DNA of 64,000 nt from Austropuccinia psidii (lineage: Eukaryota; Basidiomycota; Pucciniomycetes; Pucciniales; Sphaerophragmiaceae). The translations under genes and the position numbers were made by a program. The notes below the pieces were generated by a model. It was not told where the DNA came from, searched no databases, and saw only the letters and a list, made by a program, of their open reading frames with translations. Positions 11,376 to 22,770 of this stretch are shown piece by piece (the first letter of the stretch is position 1; every line of letters starts with the position of its first letter). The stretch covers positions 77,102,696 through 77,166,695 of the forward strand of contig JALGQZ010000003.1 in assembly GCA_023105745.1 (NCBI GenBank). The letters are read 5' to 3'.

Positions 11376-12763
11376 ATGTTGTGCACCTTATGCACCAAGC
11401 GGGGTATCCCCTGTATTCGTTCCTCGACGACAAACAACGCTTGTGATGCTTGCCGACAAGCACACAAGAAATGTTTGTTCGTTGTCCGCCCCTTCCGACC
11501 ACGAGGCCAGAGGAGTTCTCACCCAAGACGCCCCTGCGAGGACTCCTTTGTGGTCAACGATGATGAAACCATTTCCGAGCGTGAATGGACGCCGGGCCCC
11601 CAAACAGGCCAACGGGAACGATTCCGGACGATTAGCCCTGTCCCCTCCAGTATCAATTTGTCCACTCCCCCTCCTAGGCCACCATCCGATGGTCACTTCA
11701 CTCCTCGACCGGAGCGAAGTGATTATCCGGCCGATGAAGGATGGCGATGGCGAGAAAACATTTGAGCATGGGCTGATTGTCACCATGTCTTGTCACCGAT
11801 GGGATTCAAACGCCAAAGTAAGTTTTCTTTCTCCTCCTTATCTCATTTCTCTTCACGCAATAATACTGACTTTTTTCCATTGCTCATAGAACAAAACCCC
11901 CCGAAACCCCCCCGAAAAGACTCTCCCGTTCCTAGTTTGTCTCGCAAGCAAACCCCCCAGCAACCCACTCCACGCCCGAGTGGCACCCGATGGTCTGAGG
12001 AATTATTCCGCGGTAAGCAGCCAAAGTTTCATTTCATTTTCACTTTCACTTTTGAGTCGAGTGAACTGACTCTTCCTCCTTTTTTAGAACCCTCCCAAAC
12101 CAAAGAGCCACCTATTCCTGGCCCAAGTCCAACGTCCCAACAACCTGAGGACGATACGACTCGTGAGCCAGAACCTGAGGTGGCTCCTACGCAATCCACG
12201 GAGGAAGCTTATGGTAAGTCACCCCTTCTTTCTCTTCGATCCATATCCACTTTTCCTCATTTTTTCTTTGACCGTCTTCAGATTGTCCCGCCACTCCTTG
12301 CTCAATAATCATCATCGACGATACGCCCGTGGGATCCCCAATTCCCATCCCCCTCCCCTCCCCCTTCTTCTTACCCGACTCGCCCACCTTCCCCTTCCAT
12401 TCCCCCCCCCTCCACTCCAACCCCGGTTCCCTCCCCAGAGATCCCTTCCAGTGCCCCCAAGAACCCCAACGCCTCCTCCCCCCGGTGCCAAGCTCTTCTC
12501 ATTCCCACGATGACGCTCGCCAGGAATTCACCGACCTGCGACCGACCCTAATGATTCCTTGAGCCATCGTCCACGATTTGATCAACCAAATCTTGTTGGA
12601 GCATCGTCGCTTGCTCCACATGATTCCTTTCGTGGATGCAACTCATCGAAATGAGATGCACCGGGAATTCCGGGACGAACCAAACTGCCTCCTTGCCCAG
12701 GCACTGGAGGCTTATCCAAAGGAGGACATAACCGGGATAGTCTCCAGATTCCTCGAAAAATAA
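11376..12763 (+). pseudogene. Zn2Cys6-type DNA-binding protein, left copy, with two in-frame TGA codons
   Basis: The N terminus has CTLCTKRGIPC then, after nine residues, CDACRQAHKKC: spacing C-x2-C-x6-C-x9-C-x2-C-x6-C, the fungal Zn(II)2Cys6 cluster. Four exons are joined by three short GTAAG...AG introns (11818-11889, 12013-12087, 12214-12281) that keep frame. The middle is Pro/Ser-rich; the C terminus is helical (LINQILLEHRRLLHMIPF ... YPKEDITGIVSRFLEK). In-frame TGA codons at 11763-11765 and 12560-12562 interrupt an otherwise good frame; both also occur in the right copy. The ATG lies immediately after a TTTTTAG, suggesting a leader intron. Likely a nuclear DNA-binding regulator encoded by the transposon; I recall related multi-copy proteins in Austropuccinia. 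Target unknown. Confidence 0.75.
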
Positions 12764-13180
12764 AAATTTAAAAAAAATAATCCCATTATTTCCACTTTTT
12801 ATCATTTGTAATACTTTATTTTAAATAAATTATCATTTGTAATCAATTATTATTATGTTCAAATTCTATTACATTCTTTGTTCACGTAAGAATTACTTAT
12901 TTCCTCCTTAGAGAAAAACCCTGATTGCGTGAGAATTATTTTTGTAAGTGCCCCACCAAGAGTTTGAGTGAGTATTTGTTTTCGTGAACCTCTTTTTCTC
13001 AAAATGCGCCAATAGTTGCCGTTATCCTCTCCTATATTTTCTTCTTCCATGGTTTAGAGCCATACCCATTCTTAACTGTAATAAAGCGGGAGGTTCCTGT
13101 ATGTGAGCAATCCAGTCCAGATTTGTGAAACATGGCCTTTCCTATGGTCACACGCTATTAATCTTACTCATGTATTGAAT
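12764..13180. other. 3' flank of the Zn2Cys6 gene, no gene seen
   Basis: AT-rich 3' region between the end of the Zn2Cys6 frame and the minisatellite. It contains AATAAA-like and poly-T stretches but nothing else I can name. Confidence 0.5.
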
Positions 13181-13184
13181 TGTT

Positions 13185-13755
13185 TAAATTGTCTGGAACC
13201 TTCACAAGCGTAAGGATTGGCGTGTGACTTGTCAGGAGCCTGCACAGGCGTAAGGATTGGCGTGTGAATTGTTGAGCGCCTGCAGAGGCGTAAGGATTGG
13301 TGTGTGAATTGTTAGGATCCTTCACAGGCCAAGAAATTTTCAGCATTGTGGGGAACCTTCACAAGCGTAAGTATTGGCGTGTGAATCGTCGGAAGCCTGT
13401 ACAGGCGTAAGGAATTTTAGCACTTTTGGAACCCTTCACAAGCATAATGATTGGCATGTGAATTGTTGGGAGCCTGCACAGGCGTAAGAACTGGCGTGTG
13501 AATTCTTGGGATCCTGCACAGGCCAAGAAAATTTCAGCATTGTGGGCAAGCTTCACAAGCATAAGAATTGGCGTGCGAATCGTTGAAAGCCTGTAAAGGC
13601 GTAAGGATTGGCGTGTAAATTTTCGGGAGCCTGCACAGGCCCAAGGATTGGCGTGTGTAGCGTTGGCACCCCGCATAGGCGTAAGGAACTTTTAGCATTG
13701 TCAGAACCTGCACAAGCATGAGGATTCGCGTGTGAAGCATTGGCATCCTGGACAA
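13185..13755. repeat. Minisatellite of ~36-40 bp units (left copy)
   Basis: Around fifteen imperfect units built on CACACGCCAATCCTTACGCC followed by TGTGCAGGCT (reverse strand). It lies between the convergent TET and Zn2Cys6 genes. Because many units keep a multiple-of-three length, long false frames occur in several phases. The mirror copy is 31535-32105. Confidence 0.85.
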
Positions 13756-13775
13756 TAGCAACAAACCAGGACAGA

Positions 13776-13801
13776 TGTACGATGGCATGCCACCGTACAT
13801 A
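13776..13801. promoter_or_regulatory. 26-bp palindrome downstream of TET (GTACG type, left)
   Basis: Arms ATGTACGATGGCA / TGCCACCGTACAT; only one position breaks the symmetry (CGA against CCG). GGCATGCC centre. The counterpart is 31486-31511. Confidence 0.65.
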
Positions 13802-13924
13802 ATCCACTTCACCCCTTTTTCATGTCAGACACCCCATCTCCCGCACTAGAATCCATCCAATCCTTGTGTATATTGTCCTCTGCCTTACCCCACCATTACT
13901 TACCCAACACACATGCAAATCTCC

Positions 13925-15252
13925 TCATTCTTTGAATCGGCATGAGATTGTATTACCATCCCTGATTTGATAGCCCGCTCTCTCGCCAATCTCATAATAG
14001 CCATGGCTTTTTTGCCGCATTGTTTTTGCTAACCTGCTTGAGCATTGTGCGGACATACCCACTAGTGTTGTGCTTTCGTTGTCCTGTGCTGGATCAGTAT
14101 AATGAACAAATGTACTACTGGCCCACACTACCTGAATGAGCCCATGACATGCGGATAGATCAATCCAAAAATGCTCATTTGGGAAAATCAATTTTCCACC
14201 TGTACACCGCTTTGACGCATCTCTTTGAATTTGGCCGGTCCGCTTATCAGCTTGAAACCACCATCCCAAAGCATACAGCGATGCATCCTTATCAACATGA
14301 GGTGCGTTTTTGAATCCATTCATGGTGAAAGTGAGTGCGGAAGCGAACTCGAATGCACCCTGATTTGCCGGAATATTGCCTTCATAGTTGACTTGATCAA
14401 AAGACGGAACCCCCAATGAATTGTAGCAATTTTGAATCTTCTGAAATAAATTATCCAAACATATCGTAAGGATTGACCTAGAATGCGACCCACCGAGCTA
14501 AGATTGGCACCTCGGTCCCGCCATTCATCTTTTGCATTTTCAATTTTCCCGACACTTCCATACAGACCAAATTGTTCATTCTTGGTGCTGCATTTGCGCC
14601 ACCCAATCGCGAACATAAATCCCTCCAGTAATGCTCCATTGGTTGCAATCGGGTCGGTGAATCTCTTTTCGCGAAATAGGAATTGTGATAATTCATCCCA
14701 TTGATTGACCTTGACTTCACTCATTGTTGTGAATGGTCGGAATTCGACAAGGGCAATGAGTAATCCGGTTGAAGAGAAAATTGCCACACACCCAAAGTGA
14801 ATGCGTTTGATCTGATTGACATCCACAACCCTCCGAATTTCACTTGGGGTGATATTTGCTGATATTGGCATTGATATTTGTGCTGTTGGGCGAGAGGAGG
14901 AAAACAACCTATTCATTCGGGTTGTTTTGCGCTCATTTGTCTTTTGGGATCTGCTACTATTCCCGAGTGGTTGAGGGATCACTATGTGTTGAAGCACACA
15001 AGATATCAGATACTGCCAAGGAGCTTTCTTCGGCACACATCCTTTGACTTCCCTGTTGGAGCCCACATGACATTGGCACAATCTGAACCGACTAAAGCCA
15101 ATGTTTTTCCGTGGGGCCCAATGAGGGTGCCACATAAATGTGGAAGCATATATACACTGAGATTAAGCGAGTAACTCACACTTTCCTTCCTCAGCCCGAC
15201 GCTTTCTCGCGAGTTCCCTTTTACGCTCTTTTCCTTTTTTCGTGAATGGCAT
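13925..15252 (-). pseudogene. TET/JBP-like 2OG-Fe(II) dioxygenase, left copy, frameshifted
   Basis: Similar to the fungal TET/JBP family (oxidation of 5-methylcytosine in DNA in characterised members). The catalytic core shows NAPHVDKDAS (Fe-binding HxD), ALGWWFQ, a glycine/proline segment KCTGG-like (SKRCTGGKLIFPNEHFW) and the distal His in STFVHYTDP. The core metal ligands are intact here, unlike in the right copy. A short basic first exon starts at ATG 15252 (MPFTKKGKERKRELARKRRAEE) and probably splices at GTGTGAGT near 15181. A one-base loss near 14457 (the right copy has GTTGGGGAT, this one GTTTGGAT) shifts the frame between SLRYV and the catalytic domain. It is convergent with the Zn2Cys6 gene, with a palindrome on each side. 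Substrate activity is inferred from the family only. Confidence 0.8.
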
Positions 15253-15686
15253 GCTTTCAGCAGAAAATGAAATGAAGCCAAATGATTACTGATTTCTTAA
15301 TATCACCTAAATTGGATTGCGGTGGATGAATCTTTTTTAATTGCGGCTAAAAAGAAAGCTCATGCCTGACCTTGGCAAATTCACGATCTCAAATACCTGA
15401 ACCTGAAAATTGCAGCAGATAGTGCATTATTCAATTTGACACATTGATGTTCCCATGCAATCACTTTCCAATCCAACCATTTGGAATATTGCAAGCACAC
15501 GCAAATGCAATATGCATCCTGCTGCAGATCCCTAGCTATCCTAGTCCTCTTGAAAGACACAGGAACATTTGGCCTATTATGGCCTGGCGGGAAGTGATAA
15601 ACGCGACTTCCCGCAATGCACCTGCGTGTGCCACTCACGGGCACATCGCCTGACTCAGCTTGCGTCTTGTCGGAGTCTTTGCAATG

Positions 15687-15712
15687 ATGTACGGAGGCAT
15701 GCCGCCATACAA
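15687..15712. promoter_or_regulatory. 26-bp palindrome upstream of TET (GTACG type)
   Basis: Arms ATGTACGGAGGCA / TGCCGCCATACAA: CGG-N10-CCA, with the outer bases partly decayed. It lies between the TET start and the H2 stop. The right copy lacks this segment because its sequence ends at 29766. Confidence 0.6.
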
Positions 15713-15829
15713 TTACTATTGGTACTCAGACTGTGGCATCTGGGCAGTAGTAGGATAGGAAGTCATGATTATTAAATTCATAAATAACTTTGCAAAATTC
15801 AATTACAATCTATCTAGTACAAAGCTAAT

Positions 15830-18067
15830 CTAAAACGGGTCAATCCTGGTTGTGCGTTTAGCTGACCTGGGTACCGTCAAGGTGACTTCATCACTTGAAC
15901 CAAGCCCGCGTTTTGCCACCCAGGAATCACCAAAGTCTAATACTAAGCATTGTGCAAATTCAAATCTAAGAGGTACAGCGGGGTTAAAAGACTCTGATGA
16001 GAAGAAACTTTTATTCAGTAAATCACATATATACTTATTAGTACGTAGCCACACTGGCTCCACTAGATTTTTACCCTCTGAAAGTTTTGCGGAAATGTCA
16101 ATTAGTGATAAAGCCCCTTTAACTGAGCTTGTTCTCCAGTCATCTGAGCATACCATCAAACCACAAACCCCGGCCGCACAGAATGCCGCTAATATACCAT
16201 AGCAAATTCGATTTATTACAAGATTCTTGTGACACGTCAAAAGATCTTTGATGGCCTCATTTTTTTTTTGAGTTTGTGAGTTTGCCTTTGATGCCATTAA
16301 CTTCGACCTTTGTATGTGCACGTACCATGTTGTACGCAATCATCAAATGGATAACTGTATCCATTAGATCCTCCAGGTTCTTGTGCGGCTTTGTGGATAT
16401 CTCATTGTCAGCCCCGCCACCTTCAATTCTGAGTGGGGTTGCACGTTTCTTCAATTTACTCAAGCAGGAGGCAAGGTATTCAACTGCTCCCTGTTCGAGT
16501 CCAAGAGGATCGGTCGAATTTGATGTTGGTGCAACATATGGTTTGGGTGCAATCACATTGTATGAGACTAAACTAATGGATTCAAACATAACATTTGCCC
16601 AAAAATGTTTAACTGGATTGGCGGGGTAAAGAAGGCTCTGAACCATTTTGAAGAAGGAGTGTTCTGATTTTGGGAGATTATCTGGAGGTTTAGCTGATTC
16701 CTTCATCAATTTGAGATTCCAAATGTTGTGATCAAAAAACGCTTCTGTTTTGGTTGGCTTAAAAAAATCTAACCCTGTATATTGCAATTTATATCACCAG
16801 TCAACAGCCAATAATCATGTATCATGCACAAAGATAAAACTCACCTGCCATCTCAAGGTCCTCCAGCCAGGCCGACATTTTAAGCTCTTGGTTACTGATC
16901 ACCTTAATACCAACAGGAAGGAATGTATGAGCATCCTTTGTTGGTAAATTGTCCCATCTATTTTTGTAAATCCTATTGATATTATCAAGCCCCCTTTTCC
17001 ATGATTGTTGAGAAATATTGGAATGATAATTCAAAATGCCTGCAAACTCTTCCATGCGGGATAAAAATATTCCTTGAAAATTCGCAGCGGATGACACTTC
17101 GGGCTCAGCGTCAGGAATTATATCAGTCATATCTCGTCCCATTGTATCATGTTTAATTGTTTCCCTTTCTTGAAAGGCTTGAATATTCCGAGGAGAGGCG
17201 GGAGGGGTTGCATCATGCATTGTTTCATTGGGTATCGGGGGGCTTTCAGTATGTGGAGCTTCATCATGGATTGTTTCATTGAGTATTGGGGGGGGTTCAG
17301 TATGCGGAGGTTGATTATCAATATGGTCCCCTTCAACATTGATAATTTCATTACCTTGATCGCGAGAATCATTTGCGGCTTCAGAGGTACGGCGTTTTTG
17401 GTTTGTTTTTTTGGTTGCATGTATATTTGGTCTTTTTCCTAATCCTTTGCCTGGAAATCCAATGACGACTCGAGATCCTTCAGGTAGAGATTCTCCCACC
17501 TCCACAACTGCCCATATATTGTAAGCAGCTATTTTTATCAACTTTGTTTTGAATTAGTAATGGTCTTACGGTTCAAATCCATTTTGAGTAGGCTCATGGC
17601 TTCAGCAATCTTTTGACGCACATAATCAGGAGTTTTACTATCATTTTGAATTTTTTCGAGCCTTGGGATTGTTTGAGCAATGTTGGAGACAAATTGTTCC
17701 TTGGATATAATTTCCACCTCCCCACTGAAAATTACATCATCTCGCCCATCATCTTCTGTCAGTGCACAAGGTTCAACAGTCTTTTCCTTCTCATAACTTT
17801 TAAAATTCGGTTTCTGAGAGCTTGGAGGCTGCCCTGAAATAAAGGCTATGACACAATATCAGGTTTTGAGAGATTAGAAATATTCAAGATGGATGCATAC
17901 TCACTTTCTGGAAGAACTGGTGGATCTTGATTATCTTCATGTGACTGGCTCTCTACCTCAATGCCTAATTCACGACTACTGGCGATATCAGAGATTTCAC
18001 TTCCACTCTCTGGGGCTGAAGTTGGTCGTTCATTGAATTCAGTTGAGTTTCCCGGGGTTTGGGCCAT
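15830..18067 (-). pseudogene. Gene H2, unknown function, four exons, one frameshift
   Basis: Not recognised. Predicted exons 18067-17905, 17833-17570, 17528-16845 and 16774-15830 join in frame through GT...AG introns of 71, 41 and 70 bp. The product is about 680 residues: an acidic Ser-rich N terminus, a segment FPGKGLGKRP followed by a basic patch, a Pro-rich acidic middle with two similar HTEPPP/HTESPP repeats, and a C-terminal half with hydrophobic helices (LLYPANPVKHFWANVMFES, CYGILAAFCAAGVCGLMVC). The frame breaks in a run of ten A (plus strand T 16260-16269) and resumes one phase off, so this is either a pseudogene or a homopolymer error. It lies next to TET within the transposon; the right copy has lost this gene. 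Confidence 0.6.
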
Positions 18068-18083
18068 AGCGGAGGTAATTTAT

Positions 18084-18483
18084 TAAGCAAATAGATGGTG
18101 ACAAGTTGATTGATAACTTGTTTGAAAATTTTTGAATAAAAAGATCCAAATTCAAGAAAAAAGGTGAAAGTAAAATAATCGCATTTGCAAAATGCGATTT
18201 GTCGGGAAATTGAAGGAGGCGATGTTTTTCAAATTATTTCATATCATGCAAATGAAATCACTTCCCTGTGAGACATTGAATAAAGTTGACTAGTGAGAAA
18301 CCTACTAAAGTCAACTTTTGAACTATTCAACGCTCATGAGGTAAGGACTAAGCAAAGTGTTCATTTGATTGATATGAAATAAAATGGTTTTGTCGGCGAA
18401 ACAGGAGACACAATTCTTGTCTTAAATAGTCCACTTATTAGGTTTTAATTTGTGAGTCTCATGATTTAAACCCTAACCACAAC
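18084..18483. other. Upstream region of H2, no gene seen
   Basis: About 400 bp of AT-rich sequence between H2 and the minisatellite. It contains a hairpin-like pair (ATCGCATTTGCAAAATGCGAT) but no coding sequence. Confidence 0.4.
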
Positions 18484-18567
18484 ATGGAGAATATACTGAC
18501 CAATATCCCCTTAGGTCCTGTTGGCAGAGAAGGCCACTCAGCATATTTCAGCAATTGCGTTCATCGT

Positions 18568-18589
18568 GTACGCCAACAAGCCACCGTAC
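18568..18589. promoter_or_regulatory. Degenerate member of the palindrome family upstream of H2
   Basis: GTACG at the left and GCCACCGTAC at the right keep the outer arms and one half of the core, but the left half of the core (CCAACAA) is not complementary. It could be a decayed site or chance. Confidence 0.3.
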
Positions 18590-18616
18590 TGTACACTATG
18601 GATGTAATACGGAAGC

Positions 18617-19230
18617 GTGAGGAGGGTAAGCGTTGTCGGAGGCATGTCGGGAGGGCACTACATGAGCGTAAGGATGGTAAGCAGTGTTGGGAGAATGTCG
18701 GGAGGGAGGGTAACTGTTGTCGGAGGCATGTCAGGAGGGCACTACATGAGCGTAAGGATGGTAAGCAGCGTCGGGATAATGTCGGGAGGGAGGGTAAGCG
18801 TTGTCGGAGGCATGTCGGGAGGGCACTACATGAGCGTAAGGATGGTAAGCAGTGTCGGGATAATGTCGGGAGGGAGGGTAAGCGTTGTCGGAGGCATGTC
18901 GGGAGGGCACTACATGAGCATAAGGATGGTAAGCAGTGTCGGGATAATGTCGGGAGGGAGGGTAAGCGTTGTTGGGGGCATGTCGGGAGGGCACTACATG
19001 AGCGTAAGGATGGTAAGTGTTGTCGGAGGCATGTCGGGAGGGCACTACACAAGCGTAAGGATGGTAAGCTGTGTCGGAGGCATGTCGGGAGGGCACTACG
19101 CAAGCGTAAGGGTCATAAGTGGTGTCGGAGGCATGTTGGGAGGGCACTACATGAGTATAAGGATGGTGAGCGTTGTCGGAGGCATTTTGGGAGGGTACTA
19201 CAGAAGCATAAGGATGGTAGGGGCGGGGGT
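18617..19230. repeat. Subterminal minisatellite, ~84-bp period with shorter variants
   Basis: Tandem units contain GAGCGTAAGGATGGTAAGC, TGTCGGGATAATGTCGGG and GGCATGTCGGGAGGGCACTA. Towards the outer end the units shorten to about 57 bp. Unit lengths divisible by three leave long frames open on both strands. These encode only repeats and are not taken as genes. The core GCGTAAGGAT is shared with the minisatellite at 13185. Confidence 0.85.
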
Positions 19231-19389
19231 GTGAAAGCGTAAGGAGTTGTGAGGATGGAGAGGGGGGGCAGTGTTGGAGTCTCATCTGGATGGAGGGCGG
19301 TGCGGGTGCGGAAGCATGCTAAGCGTCGGGGAGGCGGAAGCCAATGAGGTGAAATTACACGAACGTTGGGCATAGTGTTGAAATGGGTT

Positions 19390-19529
19390 TGGGCTTTGAG
19401 TGACATTCTCATGTGACACATGTGACGATTGACGTTGTCTTGACGCTGACGTGACGTGACCCACTAAATCCAGTGACTATAAAGTGACACTAACGCGACT
19501 GAAGCAAGATTTTATACTGACCGCGGTGC
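19390..19529. repeat. GACGT-rich subterminal region (H2 end)
   Basis: Clustered TGACG/GACGT words (for example TTGACGTTGTCTTGACGCTG) directly inside the terminal repeat, like the region just inside 46733. Subterminal repeats are typical transposase-binding regions of CACTA-type elements. Confidence 0.55.
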
Positions 19530-19575
19530 GACGTGAAGTCAATCGCCGATGATTGACGCGAGATTCGCCCTGGTG
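19530..19575. repeat. Terminal inverted repeat of the transposon, H2 end
   Basis: Read inwards it starts CACCAGGGCGAATCTCG and includes an internal hairpin GTCAATC...GATTGAC. It matches 46733-46778 over 46 bp with three transitions. Homology to LTR family B starts at the next base, fixing the boundary. Confidence 0.8.
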
Positions 19576-20052
19576 TGTGGTGTTAACCATCAATTTTTGT
19601 GCTAAAATTGAGGTGTTGTGTTTAGCTTAGAAATTATGAGGAATTGAAGTATTTTCAATTGAATTCAATTGAAATGTCAAAATGTGCGCATGTATTGCAT
19701 AAATGAACTTTGATTTACAAATGAGGTATCAATTATTACTGTATTGTAATGTACAATTCAATTGAATTACATATGTAAATTACAAGTATAATACATGATG
19801 AGGAATTAAAGGAAAAAATAAATTGGAAAGATTAAAATTGGGGTGGAAAAGGAACTCTAGCTCTAAGGGGGAGCCAGAACCCCAAAATCCTTGCTGACTG
19901 GCGTGGGATGTCAAACTCCACGCAAATGTTCATCACTTTTGGCCTGGAATTGCATCACAGGGTCTGTGACTCAATTGATGATGAGGTTTTGATACCAACC
20001 AGGGTGGTTTTAACTGCTGCCAAGAGGGCAAAACTACCCCTAAGTTAAAACA

Positions 20053-21887
20053 AGGGTCTTGGTAAAAACATGTAATTTTATGGTAAAAACACATAAGGGA
20101 TGGTTTTTAAATGAAATATGGCTATTTATGGCATTCATGATGCGATTAATGCCATTTGTGGCATTAAAATTGCCATTTGTGGCATTAAAAATTCCATTTG
20201 TGGCATTACTAGTGCCATTAATGGCATTATCAATGCAATATTTCTTATGCCATTAATGCCATTTATGGAATCAAGAATTCCATTTATGGCATTAAGAATG
20301 CCATAAATGGCATTAACAGTGCCATAAATGACATTAACAGTGCCATAAATGGCATTAACAATTCCATTTATGGCATTAAGAATGCCATAAATGGCATTAA
20401 CAATGCCATAAATGGCATTAACAATGCCATAAATGGCATTAACAATGCCATAAATGGCATTAACAATGCCATAAATGGCATTAACAATGCCATAAATGGC
20501 ATTAACAATGCCATAAATGGCATTAACAATGCCATAAATGGCATTAACAATGCCATAAATGGCATTAACAATGCCATAAATGGCATTAACAATGCCATAA
20601 ATGGCATTAACAATGCCATAAATGGCATTAACAATGCCATTTATGGTATTAACAATTCCATTTATGGTATTAACAATTCCATTTATGGCAACAACAATGC
20701 CATTTATGGCAACAACAATGCCATTTATGGCATTAAAAGTGGCATTAATGGCATTATCAATGAAATATTATTGATGCCATTAATGCCATTTGTGGCATTC
20801 AAAATGCAACATTTCTGATGCCATTAATGCCATAAATGGCATTAATAATGCCATAAATGGCATTAATAATGCCATAAATGGCATTAATAATGCCACATTA
20901 ACAATACCATTAATGGCATTACTAATACCATGAATGGCATTATCAATGCAATAAATGGCATAATGCCATTGATGTAACACCATGAATGGCATTGTTATTT
21001 CCATTTATGTAATGCCACAAACGGAATGTTTGATTCCATAAATGGGACTTTTGATGCCATTTATGTTATAGTTCAGGCCATTAATTCCATTTTTAAGGCC
21101 AATGTTAACGCCATTCATGCCATTTTTAAGGCCAATGTTAAGGCCATTCATGGCATTGTTCAATGCATAAATGGCATTGTCACGGCCATTAAATTCAATT
21201 TATGGCATTGTCAAAGCCATTAAATTCAATTTATGGCATTGCTGTAATGCCATTTATGCCAATTTTCTGACCATAAATGGCATCTGTTTGTCATTCTTGA
21301 TGCCATTTATGGCATTATTATGTCATTAGTGATGCCATTTATGGCACTTTTGATGTGATAAATGGCACTTTTAATGCCAAAAATCAAATTTTAACTTCCA
21401 CTCATCATAAATTACACTTTGAATTCAATTTATGTCATAGCTGGCATTTTCAATTTAATTACAAACGTGAATAAAAAAACAAAAAAAAACTTGGACTTTT
21501 TGGGCCTACAAATGCTCTTGCAAAAAAAATACCAAAATTTTGGGCTTCTGATTTATTATTCTCAACATTCTCACCTTCATTTTAAAAAAATATTGAAATT
21601 CATAAGTGGGAACATTTTTGATGAATTTTTTCAAAAAAATGGGCCATTTTACCAAATTTTCCAAAATAGAAAAATTGGGCAAAAAAAAAATTTGAAAGAA
21701 TTTGGGGACCTTCACATCCCATGTTGGAAAAAATATGGCAAAAAAAATTTTAAAAATTCTCAAAACTGAGCCTGAGGAATTTTTATAAAAAAATTAGGTC
21801 ACTTATGTGTTTTTAACATAAAATTACGTGTTTTGGCCATAATTTGGTAAAAACACGTAAGGGCTTACGTGCTTTTACCAACACCCT
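20053..21887. mobile_element. TIR-bounded non-autonomous element filled with satellite
   Basis: The ends are AGGGTCTTGGTAAAAACATG at the left and, reverse-complemented, AGGGTGTTGGTAAAAGCACG at the right. The insertion is absent from the otherwise homologous LTR at 59890-59910. Just inside the right end a 16-bp hairpin repeats the same words (GGTAAAAACACGTAAG / CTTACGTGCTTTTACC). No transposase. The target duplication is unclear. Confidence 0.65.
20118..21380. repeat. 21-bp ATGCCATAAATGGCATTAACA satellite and degenerate relatives
   Basis: A nearly perfect array of about 12-13 units spans roughly 20377-20640, flanked on both sides by hundreds of bases of variants that all alternate ATGCCA and TGGCAT. 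Each unit contains the 12-bp palindrome GCCATAAATGGC, so both strands can fold. A 90-residue open frame over the array only repeats MALLMPF and is not a gene. Confidence 0.9.
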
Positions 21888-22770
21888 CAAGCAATGTTAG
21901 TAAGAACAGTTTTCACTGGTTTCTACGCCTCTTACACACATTCTGACGTGTTCTGAAGGCTCTAGACCAGGTATTGCTATAGTAATGGCTGATTTAAGGG
22001 TGTAAAATGGCTTAAACTAGCCCTTTTTTGGTCTAAACCAGGGTTCAATGATGCCACAATTGGCATTTCTGATGTAAGACTGTTTTTTACGACTGACAAG
22101 AGTAAATTTTACTTTTTGAGTAAGAAAATTTATGGCTATAAAAGAATGTCTTCTTTGCCCCACTTTTCTCTACATGCTGGAATCTTTTCCTTTTGTAATT
22201 AGTTCAAAGACTGTTAAACCAATCAATAAAAGATTCCAACCACCTTTTTTAAATAATTTTAACCCTTTTAACCACGTGAAAAAATCATTATAATCATTTT
22301 TACCCCTGAACCACCCCAAAAGTGAATTAAAGCATCTTTCATCACTGTTAACTTTGTCACTTTGTTTCCAAATTCACTCTGGTCACTTTTGGGCGTTTTT
22401 TATCTTTAATATTCTTTTCAAAGACTTTCTTCTTTAATTAATTGCTTGCATTTCTTTGCTTGATTAATTCCAATTGAAATTGCTCTTGAAGAAATTTCTT
22501 TTGTAGCCTTAAATATCTCTTGTACAGTATTTTTGGATAAACTTTTATTGTTGGTAAAACAATAAATTTTGATAATATTATTTTTGGTAAAACAATAAAT
22601 TTTTATAATATTATTTTTTTATACTCATAACGTTATAAACAATAAAATTGGTGTGTTTTCTCTTAAAAATAATATTTCTTACTATTTTTAATTGATTTTT
22701 ACTTGATACAAATTTTGAGGACAGGAAAGGTACTTGATTTTTCATCAAAGTCTCATACCCACACCTTACA

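Larger units (their letters stand above)
6868..19575 (-). mobile_element. Left copy of a ~21-kb Plavaka/CACTA-like transposon carrying TET and SNF2 genes
   Basis: Inverted partial copy of the element also seen at 29766-46778. It holds the SNF2 gene (5' part), the Zn2Cys6 gene, a minisatellite, the TET/JBP gene, gene H2 and a second minisatellite, and ends in a 46-bp terminal repeat at 19530-19575 that matches 46733-46778 in mirror orientation within the unit. The element is inserted in an LTR of family B: bases from 19576 on match 59422 onwards. Its transposase half lies beyond the Ty3 insertion and outside the window. Joining both copies at base 6868/38402 predicts about 21.1 kb. Confidence 0.75.
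19576..22770 (+). repeat. LTR of Ty3 family B, 5'-truncated and carrying a 1.83-kb insertion
   Basis: 19576-20052 and 21888-22770 match the family-B LTR at 59422-60780, including the TATAAAA near 22137 and the end CACCTTACA. The 5' part is cut off by the left transposon copy. Directly after 22770 comes RNase H coding sequence of another element, so this LTR was inserted into that pol gene as a solo LTR or as the end of a now lost element. Confidence 0.8.

Noticed and set aside
13185..13755. CRISPR-like array
   Set aside because: Repeats with short variable parts, but unit length and spacer identity drift together as in a minisatellite, the spacers are also repeats, and the context is a eukaryotic transposon.
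18484..19242. Long open frames on both strands (up to 252 residues) over the minisatellite
   Set aside because: Repeat units have lengths divisible by three, so several frames stay open at once. The products are pure repeats without conserved starts.
20368..20640. A 90-residue frame repeating MALLMPF
   Set aside because: It is a translation of the 21-bp satellite; 21 is a multiple of three, so no stop can arise.
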